From Lanius collurio (taxonomy: Eukaryota > Chordata > Aves > Passeriformes > Laniidae), in the NCBI GenBank assembly GCA_020086605.1, contig JACBWW010000052.1, forward strand, positions 1,049,456 to 1,113,455: 64,000 nt of DNA, given 5' to 3'. A program made the translations under genes and the position numbers. The notes below the pieces were generated by a model that had not been told where the DNA came from, did not search any database, and saw only the letters and a program-made list of their open reading frames with translations. Shown piece after piece: positions 1-9,938 of the stretch. Numbering within the stretch: the first letter of the stretch is position 1; every line of letters starts with the position of its first letter.

Positions 1-457
1 TTGCTACAAGCAAAACTGAACTTTAGAGAAAAACCTAAGTTAAGTGAAGAACCATTGAATGCTATAACTCTTTTTAGTGATGTCTCAGGGAAAACACACA
101 AATCAGTCATTGTGTGGTTAAATCAAAGAACTAAGACATGGGAGTCAGACATTCAAATAGTAGAGGGATCTCATCAGATTGCTGAATTGGCTGCTGTAGT
201 CAGGGCCTTTCAGCTTTTTCCAAAACCTTTTAATTTAATTACAGATTTCGCTTATGTTGTTAATGTAGTTAAAAGAATAGAAGGATCAGTTTTAAAGGAT
301 GTTAATAATGATACCCTATATTGTTGGCTTTTAAGTCTTTATACAATTTTGCAACACAGAACTAAACAATATTTTGTTGCTTGTATTAGGGCTTATTCCT
401 CGTTTCCTTGTTTCCTGGCAGATGGGAATGCATGAGCCAATAGCCTGACAATGGTTG
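1..457 (+). pseudogene. pol: ERV pol remnant: RNase H domain
   Basis: This is the tail of reverse transcriptase/RNase H, read in frame 1 from the window edge. The acidic residues of the RNase H fold are visible: an Asp in FSDVSG (about residue 27), a Glu in HQIAELAAV and an Asp in LITDFAYVV. The C-terminal end reads FLADGNA, the usual junction before integrase, and is followed at once by an in-frame TGA (433-435). The same frame then stays readable for a few codons. A His expected near the C-terminal end of retroviral RNase H seems replaced (VACIRAYSS). The missing N-terminal part lies outside the window. In the family this domain degrades the RNA strand of the RNA:DNA hybrid; this copy is dead. 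Confidence 0.85.
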
Positions 458-1286
458 TTTCAAACATCTTTGCCAAACATCTTTGAACAAGCAAAACTGA
501 GTCATGCCTTTTTCCACCAAAATGGACAAGCACTTGTGAAGATGTTTCACATTTCTAAAAGTCAAGCCAAAACAATCATTAGTACTTGCCCTGATTGCCA
601 GCTTGTGCAGCCCCCTGTTGCTACAGGAGCTGTCAACCCACAGGGTTTGCAAAGCCTGCAATTATGGCAAACAGACATCACCAAATACCCCTCCTCTGGC
701 AAATTTAAAAACATCCATGTGTCAGTGGGCGCATTCTCAGGAGTGGTGTTTGCCTCTGTTCACAGAGGGGAAACTGCCAATCATGCCCGTCAACATTTTT
801 TTGCAAGCATTTGCCTCACTGGGCAAATCCCAAGAAATCGAAACAGACAATGGTCCCGCACACATATCCCAAATATTGGCCACATTTTTAATGGATTGGG
901 GTGTTTGCCACACCTTTGGTATTGCCCTTTCCCCCACAGGTCAAGCAATCATTGAAAGAACACATCACACCCTAAAACATATTTTCGATCAACAGAAGGG
1001 GGGAGTGGAGGCAACACCACAGATGAGGTTGAGTAAAGCTTTACATGTTTTTAATTTTTTGAACAGCTCATTTGCAGAACCTGATCCACCAATCTTTAGG
1101 CATTTTCCAAATAACACACAAGCAAAATTGGGAGAAAATCCTCCTGTTTTAGTCAGAAATCCTGTGACAGGACAAATTGAAGGTCCTTTTCTACTAATGA
1201 CTTGGGGCCAAGGGTATGCTTGTGTTTCCACAGGTGCAGGACCTAAGTGGGTCCCCACAAGGAACATCAAACCATATTGCACATGA
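455..1286 (+). pseudogene. pol: ERV pol remnant: integrase
   Basis: The N-terminal zinc-binding HHCC module is visible as H-x3-H in LSHAFFHQN and C-x2-C in STCPDCQ. The catalytic core supplies its first Asp in LWQTDIT, the second in ETDNGPAH and the Glu in AIIERTHH, so the D,D(35)E triad is still recognisable. The C-terminal DNA-binding part carries the conserved run GPFLLMTWGQGYACV and ends at a stop at 1284-1286. The reading moves from frame 2 to frame 3 at a run of seven T (796-802), consistent with a one-base insertion. Overall character is class II (alpha/beta-like) integrase. In intact elements it joins viral DNA to the host chromosome; this copy is frameshifted and inactive. Confidence 0.88.
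461..486 (+). repeat. 13-bp tandem duplication causing a pol frameshift
   Basis: CAAACATCTTTGC (461-473) is followed by CAAACATCTTTGA (474-486), matching at 12 of 13 bases. Thirteen extra bases move the reading frame by one, and integrase continues downstream in frame 2 instead of frame 1. The duplication alone therefore explains this break in pol. Confidence 0.8.
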
Positions 1287-1635
1287 GAATGCTCTGACAA
1301 CCACACGAGTGAAGAAGAAGGCACACAGACGTGAGCTGAACAGAGAGGCTGCAAGTGATGCCTGACATCCCTTGCTCACCCGTGGAATTTGCAGACTTTG
1401 ATTTCATGTCATGTTAAGTAAGTGATCTGTTGGTTTTGTAGAGCTCTTTTGGCAAAAGCGTGGTGTCTATTGTATTCAGTAAAAGTGTGTCCCCTCGTTG
1501 GTTCTGTAGGCGTGAAATTCTTACTCTTGGGGGGTTTCTCCATTGCCATTCAGCTCTCCGGCAGCTTCAGGAAAGAACAAAAGCAGAATTTGTGAGTTGT
1601 AATATATGGGAAGGTCTTTTGCCAAAAGATAGCTC
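1287..1635 (+). other. ERV spacer between integrase stop and env remnant
   Basis: There is no supportable open frame in this stretch. It lies inside the provirus, where the env leader and splice-acceptor region would be expected. Short pyrimidine-rich patches occur, but I cannot choose an acceptor site by eye. Confidence 0.5.
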
Positions 1636-2366
1636 TTGAAAATGGAGCAAAATCAAATGTTTTATTGGAGATTGCTAGCTTTGCTTGCTTCTTGCAATGC
1701 AGATCTCCCTGTGACACAACCAAACCCAAATGTTTGGGTCACCTTAGCAAAGGCAGCAGGCTCAGATACCATATGCCTGTCCAATTTGAACCCAGAAAAG
1801 CTTTTTGCAACCTGCTTAGTCGGTGTGCCAGTAAAAAATTGGCCCATACCCATATATGATGATCCCTTAACAAAAAGCAACTTAACAAGAATCCAGGTGA
1901 AGTTGTTAGTGGGAGCAATCCTGTAAAGGATTGGGATCTTTGGACCATAAAACTCCCACTAGCAACTGCTGAACCCCAGGAATTACAAATTTAGGGCTCC
2001 TTGACAATGGATTTCTGCATTACCTTTCCAGATAGCAACTGACAAAAGAGAGATCCTCCCAGACACAATGTCACCCCCAATCACCCTGTCAACAAAAACT
2101 CAAGCATTTGGTGTAATTGCTCAGGCAGTCAGGGAGGACGCTCTGGAATTGATCAGTATCCATGGCAATTACCAAAAGGATATTGGTTCATTTGTGGAGA
2201 TAGGGCTTGGCAAGGCATTCCATCACGCCTTGAAGGTGGTCCATGTAGTATTGGACAACTTACTCTGCTAGCACCCAATGCTAAAACAGTTGTCCAGAGA
2301 AAACAAAGTGGGAAAAGATCTGTTCATCCATATGACGAGAAGTGCAACAGTGATTTTAGACCCTAG
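1636..2366 (+). pseudogene. env: ERV env remnant: surface subunit (SU)
   Basis: The first piece (1636-1926, 96 codons, frame 1) has a hydrophobic leader-like stretch (YWRLLALLAS) followed by a segment with NVWVTLA and CLSNLNPEKLFATCLVGVP, the pattern near the N-terminus of avian alpharetroviral SU. It ends at a TAA. The middle, about 1927-2170, is scrambled. A second piece in frame 3 (about 2172-2366) carries GYWFICGDRAWQGIPS, a hallmark of the C-terminal part of this SU type, and then a basic stretch (RKQSGKRS) near where the SU/TM cleavage site lies in the family. It ends at a TAG (2364-2366). The family protein is the receptor-binding envelope subunit; this copy cannot be made. Confidence 0.8.
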
Positions 2367-2387
2367 AAAAATGGAGCAAGGATTTAG

Positions 2388-3026
2388 GCAAGTGTGTTAA
2401 TACCCCAAATTGCCTCAGCAATCGCACTGAAGCAATGGGATCGGGTCAGATGCTGGCTGAGTAAACAAGCCAACGCCACGTCCACTGCAATCAGTGATAT
2501 ACTGACTGATGTCAACAGTGTTAGATATGCTACCCTGCAAAATAGAGCAGCCATTGACTTCCTTTTACTGGTGCATGGACATGGTTGTGAAGAATTTGAA
2601 GAATTGTGTTGCATGAATTTGTCTGACCACTCTGAATCCATCCACAAAAGTATACAAAAGCTGAAGGATCTAACGTCTCAAATTCAAAGAGACAGTGGAT
2701 CATGGATAGAAGGTTTATTTGAAAGATGGAGTGCTGCATCTTGGTTGACGGAGCTTTGCAAGACAGGTTTATATGTGTTGATGATTGTAGTAGTGATACT
2801 GATATTAGTGCCTTGTATACTTCAGTGTGTGCAACGAATGATAGACAAATCTGTTGAAGAAGTTTTTGTCGTACAAGAGAATTACATAGGTAAAGGGATC
2901 ACAGAAATCTCTCAGAATCTTACACAGGCAGTTATAGATGAAGGCTTTGAACTAAGGCCTTGGAACGGACGAGACTTATTCGAACGATTCAAAACAACTA
3001 ACGCTGGATTTGACCTACATTCCTGA
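2388..3026 (+). pseudogene. env: ERV env remnant: transmembrane subunit (TM)
   Basis: The longest intact viral frame here begins after TAG stops at 2364 and 2385; counting from the GTG at 2394 gives 210 residues. In order it has a hydrophobic fusion-peptide-like N-terminus (LIPQIASAIAL), a heptad-like region, the conserved LQNRAAIDFLLL (about residues 48-59), a CX6CC motif (Cys 65, 72 and 73), an N-glycosylation-type NLS, and a membrane helix (about residues 124-144). A cytoplasmic tail of about 65 residues follows. LQNRAAIDFLLL and CX6CC place it in the alpha/gamma-type TM group; the details match avian alpharetroviruses best. The frame is intact, but two stops separate it from SU, so no complete Env can be made. 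Confidence 0.88.
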
Positions 3027-3093
3027 AATAGACCTGATCTTTCACAGCATTAAAGTCACTGTGGTGTAAAATACCACTGCTTAGAGCAAGCAG

Positions 3094-4014
3094 AGTTTTG
3101 GGGGTTTTCGGAGTTCCCTTTTTCTCTTGATGAATTTTCTCCCATATATGTTACCGAGGCAACAAATTGCTGGGTACTGGGAAAAACAAAAGAACTGGCC
3201 ACGGAGGTGAGGAGCCCTTTTTGGGCTACTGTCCTCACCTGGTTTTGCCCTGGGACTCGGGAATCAGTGTGGAGATGGGGAGAGACCATTCTCGTCAGCA
3301 CTGCAGGCTTCCTGCTGGTCTTCCTCCCTGCTGGAGAAACCCTGGGATCCAAACCCTGTCCTTCCCTACCCCGCTGGGAGCTGAGCTGCAGACCCTGCTG
3401 CCTCAGCCTTCACTACTCTGTAGCCCTGCCCGTCCTGCCTGCCGAGACCTCCGGGGATTCCTACCACAGCTCTGCAGCTCGATACATCTCGCCTGCCACC
3501 CAGAATTTGTGCTTCTACTGCTGCTCCAGCCTGCCTGGACAGGAGAGCCCGGACAGACCCCAGGATCAGCTGCCCAGGGAGGTTTGTGAAGCCTTTCTTC
3601 CATTCCTTCCCGGATCCCAGGCGGCCATTACTGCGTGCTCCCCGAGCTCGCTCCGGAGCGCCCCCTGCAGCCGCGGGGGAACCATCGCACCTGCCCTGCT
3701 CACCGGGAGCCGCCAGCGCCCCTGCTGGCTGTGACTGGAACTGCACCAGAGGGGAAAGGGCCTGACAGCCAAGAGAGGCTGTGCTGGGTTTGTGCTTCTG
3801 TCTTGTTGTCACCACTATAGTTATTGTTGTTTGTTTGCCTGTTTATATATCTGTATTTTAGTAAAGACCTGATATTCCTATCCTTTATATCTTTCCCTGA
3901 AAGCCCCTTAATTTCAAAATTATAATAATTCAGAGAGAAGGGGGTTGCATGCTTCATTTCAAGGGAGGCTCCTGCCTTCCTTAGCAGACATCTGTCTTTT
4001 CAAACCAAGATGCA
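3094..4014 (+). mobile_element. 3' LTR of the ERV (family copy A)
   Basis: This LTR starts 68 bases after the env stop and matches the other family copies along its length. Its 5' end reads AGTTTTGGGGG rather than the family's TGTTGGGG, so the first bases have decayed. Its 3' end is near CAAACCAAGATGCA. A purine-rich stretch just upstream (AGAGCAAGCAGAG) may be a worn polypurine tract. An AGTAAA near 3860 sits where a polyadenylation signal would fall. Over about 290 bp of the core it differs from copy B (4751-5675) at only about ten positions by eye. Confidence 0.8.
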
Positions 4015-4194
4015 GTGGAATTGCCCTTGTGTGTAAATGGAATATGTGCGTTATTATAGACTGGTTAATTTAGAAGCATGCTATTGGCCAAAAAGCTTTT
4101 AAGAATACTTTGCAATCAGGAAATCTTTGAATGTTTCTTGAACTGCATGAGCTCTGTACCAACTTTGTCTCAACCCTGAATGTGAGACTGATAA

Positions 4195-4440
4195 TATAAT
4201 AAAAACCTCCCGGAATTCTTGTCTGGAGTCCCCGGCCCATTGCAAATGCCGTGCTGGCAGTCAAGCATTGGAATTGCCTGTCCAGGGAAAGAGTAGAATC
4301 CCTATCCCTGGAAATGCGCAAAAGATATTTGGGTGTGGCACTTGGGATGATGGTTTTGTGGTGAATATGGTGGTGCTGGCTTAATGGTTGGACTCAAAGA
4401 TCTCAGAGAGCTTTTTCAACCTACTTGCAGTTCTAATACA
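4195..4440 (+). mobile_element. CR1 LINE 3' fragment
   Basis: The order of short blocks matches the CR1 3' end seen more clearly at 6660-6840: TGGAATTGCCTGTCCAGGGA, then CCCTATCCCTGGAAATG, then GGTTGGACTCAAAGATCTC and TTTTTCAACCT. It is diverged and lacks a clear octamer tail. Confidence 0.7.
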
Positions 4441-4750
4441 AGTTCTTGTATCAAAAATGATGGCAAATTAAATCCTCTGCAAGAACTAGGGAAATTTCCC
4501 ACTTCAGAATTCTCAGTGCTCATGTCTTGGCTTATTTCACTTGACATTTTAAGTTTTTAAAATTCAAAATGAAACAGAAGCTTCTCTCAGCTGTATTAAA
4601 TGAGCATTAAAATCTATCCTTCTCAGATATGATGGCTTCACACTGGTCTAATTGAAAGTTCCATATATCACTAAAACCATGTTTAACAGTGCCATTATAA
4701 ATATAAAGCTTTTCTTGTGTATGTGGAAAAATGCTTTGTGCTTTTGGGTA
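4441..4750. other. AT-rich single-copy DNA
   Basis: This stretch sits between the CR1 fragment and LTR copy B. I see no gene, repeat or RNA signature in it. Confidence 0.5.
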
Positions 4751-5675
4751 TGTCTTGGTTTGAAAAGACAGATATCTGTTAAGGAAGACAGGAGCCTCCC
4801 TTGAAATGAAGGATGCAACCCCCTTCTCTCTGAATTATTATAATTTTGAAATTAAGGGGCTTTAAGGCAAAGATATAAAGAATAGGAATAACAGTTCTTT
4901 ACTAAAATACAGATATATAAACAGGCAAACAAACAACAATAACTACAGTGGTGACAGCAAGACAGAACCACAAACCCAGTGCAGCCTCTCTTGGCTGTCA
5001 GGCCCTTTCCCCCTGGTGCAGTTCCAGTCACAGCCGGCAGGGGCGCTGGCGGCTCCCGGTGAGCAGGGCAGGTGCGATGGTTCCCCCGCGGCTGCAGGGG
5101 GCGCTCCGGAGCGAGCTCAGAGAGCACGCAGTAATGGCGGCTTAGATCCCGGAAAAGGGATGGAAGAAAGGCTTCACAAACCTCCCTGGGCAGCTGATCC
5201 TGGGGTCTGTCCGGGCTCTCCTGTCCAGGCGGGCTGGAGCAGCAGTTGGAGCACAAATTCTGGGTGGCAGGCGAGATGTATTGAGCTGCGGAGCTGTGGT
5301 AGGAATCCCCGGAGGTCTCGGCAGGCAGGACGGGCAGGGCTACAGAGTAGCGAAGGCTGAGGCAGCAGGGTCTGCAGCTCAGCTCCCAGCGGGGTAGGGA
5401 AGGACAGGGTTTGGATCCCAGGGTTTCTCCAGCAGGGAGGAAAAAAAAAACGGCGGGAAAACCAGCAGTGCTGATGAGAGTGGTCTGCCCATCTCCACAC
5501 CAAGTCCCGGGTGCCCAGCACATGCCCAGGTGAGGACAGTAGCCCCCAGATGGGCTCCTCCCCTCCATGGCCAGTTCTTTTGTTTCTCCCAAGTACCCAG
5601 CCATCTGTTGACTTGGTAACATAGTATGGGAGAAAATTCCTCAAAAGAAAAGAAAGGGACTCCCAAACCCCAACA
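4751..5675 (-). mobile_element. Solo LTR, family copy B
   Basis: On the minus strand it runs from TGTTGGGGTTTGGGAG to AAACCAAGACA, a full LTR with TG...CA ends. No internal retroviral sequence is attached. The flanks (GGGTA on the left, GTATT on the right) do not match, so the duplication is lost or the element formed by ectopic recombination. The GC-rich middle is open on the LTR sense strand for 256 codons (4852-5622). It lies 0.74 kb from copy A in the opposite orientation. Confidence 0.85.
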
Positions 5676-6189
5676 GTATTCAATGAAGATTTTTTTTACT
5701 CTCTTCAGAGGGACTTAGAAATATGGTGCCATGAATGATTTAGAATTTCATGAGGTCATTATCAAAGTCTATGGTAATGAGTGGAAAATGAACAAGCACC
5801 TCAATTTTGATATTTTGCTCCATTGAAGAATGTTAGGAAACCTTCATATTTCATAAGAATCTCTGAATGGAAATTGCTGTTTTAAGTAACTGAAAATTTT
5901 TATTTTTCCTCCCTAATATTTTTCCTCATTCCTCTTTTACAAATTTCTCTGAACTTCATGTTTATGAGAGGGTCAAGAGTTGTTCATTAGCTATTTACTT
6001 TACAAGAGTTTTTACTGTTTCAGCTGGGCAGATTTATGTATAAGTATTTTGCATGTGTAAAAACCTTAAATGGCGCATGAAAAACTGGGATTTGTAATGG
6101 CATATATAAAGGAAAAGCAATATATGTTGAAGGGAGAGAAGAAATAGTGTATGGTTTCTGATGTTTAAAGATCAAGTACCATTTTTATA
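5676..6189. other. AT-rich single-copy DNA
   Basis: This AT-rich spacer lies between a solo LTR and a CR1 fragment. Nothing recognisable was found on either strand. Confidence 0.5.
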
Positions 6190-6840
6190 CATGAGCTGAC
6201 TGACCATGAGCCAGGAGTGTGCCCATGTGGCCAAGAAGGCCAATGGCATCCTGGCCTGTATCAGGAATAGTGTGGCCAGCAGGACCACGGAAGTCATTCT
6301 TCCCCTGTACTTAGCACTGGTGAGGCCACGCCTTGAGTGCTGTGTCCAGTTCTGGGCCCCTCAGTTTAGGAAGGATGTTGAGATGCTCAAACACATCCAG
6401 AGGAGGGCAAGAAGGGTGGTGAAGGATCTGGAACACAAGCCCTGTGAAGAACGGCTGAGGGAGCTGGGGTTGTTTAGCCTGGAAAAAAGGAGGAGATCTT
6501 ATCACTCTCTAAAACTCCCTGAAAGGTGGTTGTAGCCAGGTGGGGGTTGGTCTCTTCTCCCAGGCAACCACTGACAGAACAAGAGGATACAGTCTTAAGC
6601 TGCACCAGGGGAAGTTTAGGCTAGATGTTAGGAAAAAATTCTTCACTGAAAGAGTGATTGGGCACTGGAATGGGCTGCCCAGGGAGGTGGTGGAATCACC
6701 ATCCCTGGATGTGTTTAAAAGAAGACTGGATGTGACACTCAGTGCCATGATTTAGTTGATGTGGAGGTGTTAGGTCATAGGTTGGAACTGATGATCTCAA
6801 AGGTCCTTTTCAACCTAGTTCATTCTGTGATTCTGTGAAA
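6190..6840 (+). mobile_element. CR1 LINE, 5'-truncated, with intact 3' end
   Basis: It covers the last part of CR1 ORF2 and the 3' UTR. The 3' end has the diagnostic blocks GGGCTGCCCAGGGAGGTGG, ATCCCTGGATGTGTTTAAA and ATGATCTCAAAGGTC, and finishes in the octamer-like tail ATTCTGTGATTCTGTG. Truncation at the 5' end is normal for CR1. Confidence 0.9.
6206..6755 (+). pseudogene. CR1 ORF2 C-terminal remnant
   Basis: Two reading-frame pieces belong to the end of the CR1 ORF2 protein, downstream of the reverse-transcriptase core. The first (6206-6535) contains [29 protein letters not shown] and VQFWAP and ends at a TAG. The second (6540-6755) is in another frame and contains [20 protein letters not shown] and [22 protein letters not shown] frameshift near 6500-6540 separates them. 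No catalytic residues are present in this truncated copy. Confidence 0.85.
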
Positions 6841-8918
6841 TAAGTGATGTACTTGCAGAGCAAGATAAGATATGCTTGTTTAAAAATGACGTACCTGGAA
6901 CAGGTGGTAATGTAAGAAGTAATGGTCACGTTAAGTGACAAGATGTTCCAGAACAGCCATTTTTATTATCCAATTGCTACCACTGATCCACAAAAGGAAG
7001 AGAATAAGAAACCTCTTTTTAAAAAAAATAATTTATGTCAAAACTTTGGCTAGTTTTTCTTTATATAATTGTTCAAACTTGCCTGAGCTTATTTCCAGTG
7101 GGAAAAGAACACGTAAAATATTAATTCTTTCACCGTCCTCTTGTCTATGACAATTTTGCCTGATTATTCTTACATTGTCAACTATTATTTAAAACCTAAC
7201 CGTAATACTTTTTTTATGAATCATCTTACAAAAAGCCCTGATAAATCTAGGTTTCTTGAGTCATCTGCCTGTATCTCCACAGGTTCTCAGAAGTTTTTAA
7301 AATCTTGTGCTATTGAATATCTGTGTTATTTTACACAATACTAAATTTGTTAAGAAACATCAAGAAAATACATCCTCAGAGCTGAGCTATGGTTAATATT
7401 TAACTAAATGAAGAATGTAATGTCAGAACATCAGTAAGTTATTTATAAATGTTGACCAATCATTAAATCAGCAAAGTCCTTCTAAATATAACCAAATCTC
7501 ATAATGCCAAAAGAGGCTTCTGAAATGCCATCTCTTTCATTATGAATTTTAGCTCAATAATGTTCCTGAATTTAATTATTTAATTAATTTAGTGGCTTGG
7601 GTCCTGTTGCATATTTTAACAATGAAATGTATGAACTTCAGCCCTGAGGCGAATTATAGAATTTACTTTCAACAGGTCTATTCTTGTGCGATGGTTAAAC
7701 ACCTCCCTTCTTCATTCATCCCATACAATTAATAAAATGCATGTTTTAGTCTGCAGTCTCAACAGTCAGGTTTTAGTGACCTGTCTATCAAAAAATTACA
7801 AGCAATTAATTTATGTCCCCTCTCAGGATTTTTAAACATGAAGAACAGCAATGATGCTTTAGTTAGCAATAGTTTTCTGGAGCAGTTATAGTTTAATCGC
7901 AGTGTGGGTTTTTTTCTGGATATTCCTGAGGGTGATCTTGTCTCTCCGTTAACCTATTCCTGTCTGCAAACACACATCAGTACTTCCAAGAATCCAAGAA
8001 TGTGAGAAAGCTGCAACACCCACCAAGGCAGTAAGACCAAAACATGGATATTTAAAGAAAAGGGTAAGTGAAATTCAAAAGGTATCAGTAGGATTGTTGC
8101 TATAGAGTGGAGGTAATAAATTCTGCAACTTGGTTTTTGCCACGTGGTGACTGAACTTGCAAGCAAAATATTATTTAAAGAGTAAACAGATGGATGAGTT
8201 CAAATAAACAACTAGGAATTGTGATGTTTTGGAACTGGGAGCAGATAAAGGATCAAGGAAGTGCAAAGAATAATACAGTGTAGAAAACTTTTCTGCTGGT
8301 GGGTTAGTTTATATTCTATCTTGAATGTACTTTGAAAAAAAATTGAGAGACCAAATTATTTTGTCAGCGAGGAGAGGCTTGAAGTGTCTGAGCAGTTGTT
8401 TACCTGTCTACACTGTAGAACTGAGATTATGCCCAATCCTTGTAGATCTTTGTACTTTCAATGTAGTTTCTAGTTCAGCAGGGCTTCTTGTTTAGTATAA
8501 AATTTATACCACAGAGTAGTGGGGTTTATGAAAAATGGTGATCCCTTCCTTTACTGTTCAGTACAAATGGGCCCATAATAAGTAGTGTAGGATATCTTTA
8601 TAATAATATACATCTGCATTTAGATATGTGATTTCTGCCTGCTACAAAATATAGCCCAATAACGGCCCTTGATTATTATGGTATATTTACTACTCAGGTG
8701 GCTTTGGGGAAAAATATTCCTAACTAAAAGCAGTAGCACATGTGTTCAAATTTAAAAATAGTCTAATAGTAATATAAAATACTATATAGTGATCAGCACA
8801 GCAATAGGCGGTCCCAGCTGAAAACAAAATATTGTACTGTGCTTTTCAGTCGATATATTTTGCATATACACAAAGCAGTAAAAGTTTGGGGTCCATACCT
8901 GGAAGGACAAAGATTGTG
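6841..8918. other. AT-rich single-copy DNA, 2.1 kb
   Basis: Short open frames (for example 6935-7150 and 7141-7344) have the composition of chance frames in AT-rich DNA and no motif I recognise. No repeat or RNA structure was seen. Confidence 0.5.
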
Positions 8919-8957
8919 TATTTATTTTATTTTATTTTATTTTATTTTATTTTATTT
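8919..8957 (+). repeat. (ATTTT)n microsatellite
   Basis: About seven near-perfect pentamer units of TTTTA occur in a row. Confidence 0.9.
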
Positions 8958-9600
8958 GCCAGAATCTTATGAACTTATGTATTATTAAATTTATGCAGCT
9001 GAGGAGATTGTCCTCCCATTTAAATAGTGCAATCTCAGCATTTATTTTTAGTGTGCCAAATGACAGCTATTGTACTGCAGGACTCTGTATGCATTTAGCA
9101 TGGATTCAGATATGACATATGATTTGCAATGAGGAAATCTAACAAATACTCTTTTACATATTTATATACTTCTTGCAAGGCAAAAAAAAATTGCAGATAA
9201 TTAATATAAGATCTTTTATTATTTCTGCATTCCCAGTCCCATCTTTCTGACAATTTCCTATTGAGACTGTTCCTGCTAATGTTGCTATTCTGAGCTTCTG
9301 TCCTCTCTGCTGCTCTTTCACATTATAGCAGTTTTTGGTGGCAGAGTTTATTTCCATGTGTAAATTTGGATAACAGAGTCAAGTGTACAACATGATACAA
9401 TTGTTTAGTGTACTCTGTCATTGTGAGATATTCTACTGAAAAAAATAAAAATCTGTGTTTTCCTGTGTAATGGAAAAATATATTTCCACTCATTTTAAAA
9501 ACCCCATTTTTAGTCTATTAGCATTTTGTTATTATTTATGGCTTTCTGTGCTTTCTCTCCTTCTGACACTGTACCTAATTCAGGAAAACTCACAGATATA
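8958..9600. other. AT-rich single-copy DNA
   Basis: Nothing is recognisable here. The small frames on both strands lack motifs. Confidence 0.5.
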
Positions 9601-9938
9601 TGTTGCGGTGGACCCCCCTGCCCCCATCCCTCCTGCCCCGTCCGGGTCCCTGTCATGTGACTCTGAGATAGCTGGGTCCGTCTGATGTTCAAGCAGCCCA
9701 GGCTCTGATCTGGTTGGTTGTTAATCCCAGCTTTGCCCGTGGTATCCCCTTTCCCCCCTCTCTGTGGCAAAACCAACGGGACACAAAGCCTCGCCCTCTT
9801 ACCCCAGCCAACTCTTGCCCAAGTTCGGTGCTCTATCCCCTCTGGGACAGAGGGAATAAATGACTTAACATCATAAAGGAGGTTTGAGCTATATTTCTCT
9901 TCTCAACTTCTGCTTCTGGTGAGTAGCTGTCACTAACA
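9601..9938 (+). mobile_element. Probable solo LTR (right end uncertain)
   Basis: A GC-rich island in AT-rich DNA starts TGTTGCGGTGG and has a C-rich U3-like stretch. It carries AATAAA at 9855-9860 and can be closed at TCACTAACA (9938). The flank left of the start is CAGATATA. A GATATA recurs at 10048-10053, so the element may run to about 10046, but the bases there do not end in CA. The layout resembles the LTRs at 55501 and 56959. Family is unknown. Confidence 0.55.

Larger units (their letters stand above)
1..4014 (+). mobile_element. Endogenous retrovirus, 3' half (pol end, env, 3' LTR)
   Basis: A proviral remnant enters from the left window edge. In order on the + strand it holds RNase H, integrase, env surface and transmembrane parts, and a 3' LTR, which is standard retroviral order. 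The integrase C-terminus looks like class II (alpha/beta-like) retroviruses, and the env resembles avian alpharetroviral env. Coding parts are broken by a tandem duplication, a homopolymer indel and stop codons, so the provirus cannot encode intact Pol or Env. The LTR belongs to a family with four further copies in the window. The gag, protease and most of the reverse transcriptase, if present, lie outside. Assignment as an ERV is firm; the exact family name is not determined. Confidence 0.9.

Noticed and set aside
2990..3026. NAGFDLHS at the env C-terminus as a dUTPase motif
   Set aside because: Too short, in the wrong place, and followed at once by a stop.
3366..3815. 149-codon antisense frame in LTR copy A
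   Set aside because: It is the antisense shadow of a GC-rich LTR. Several frames are open there at once.
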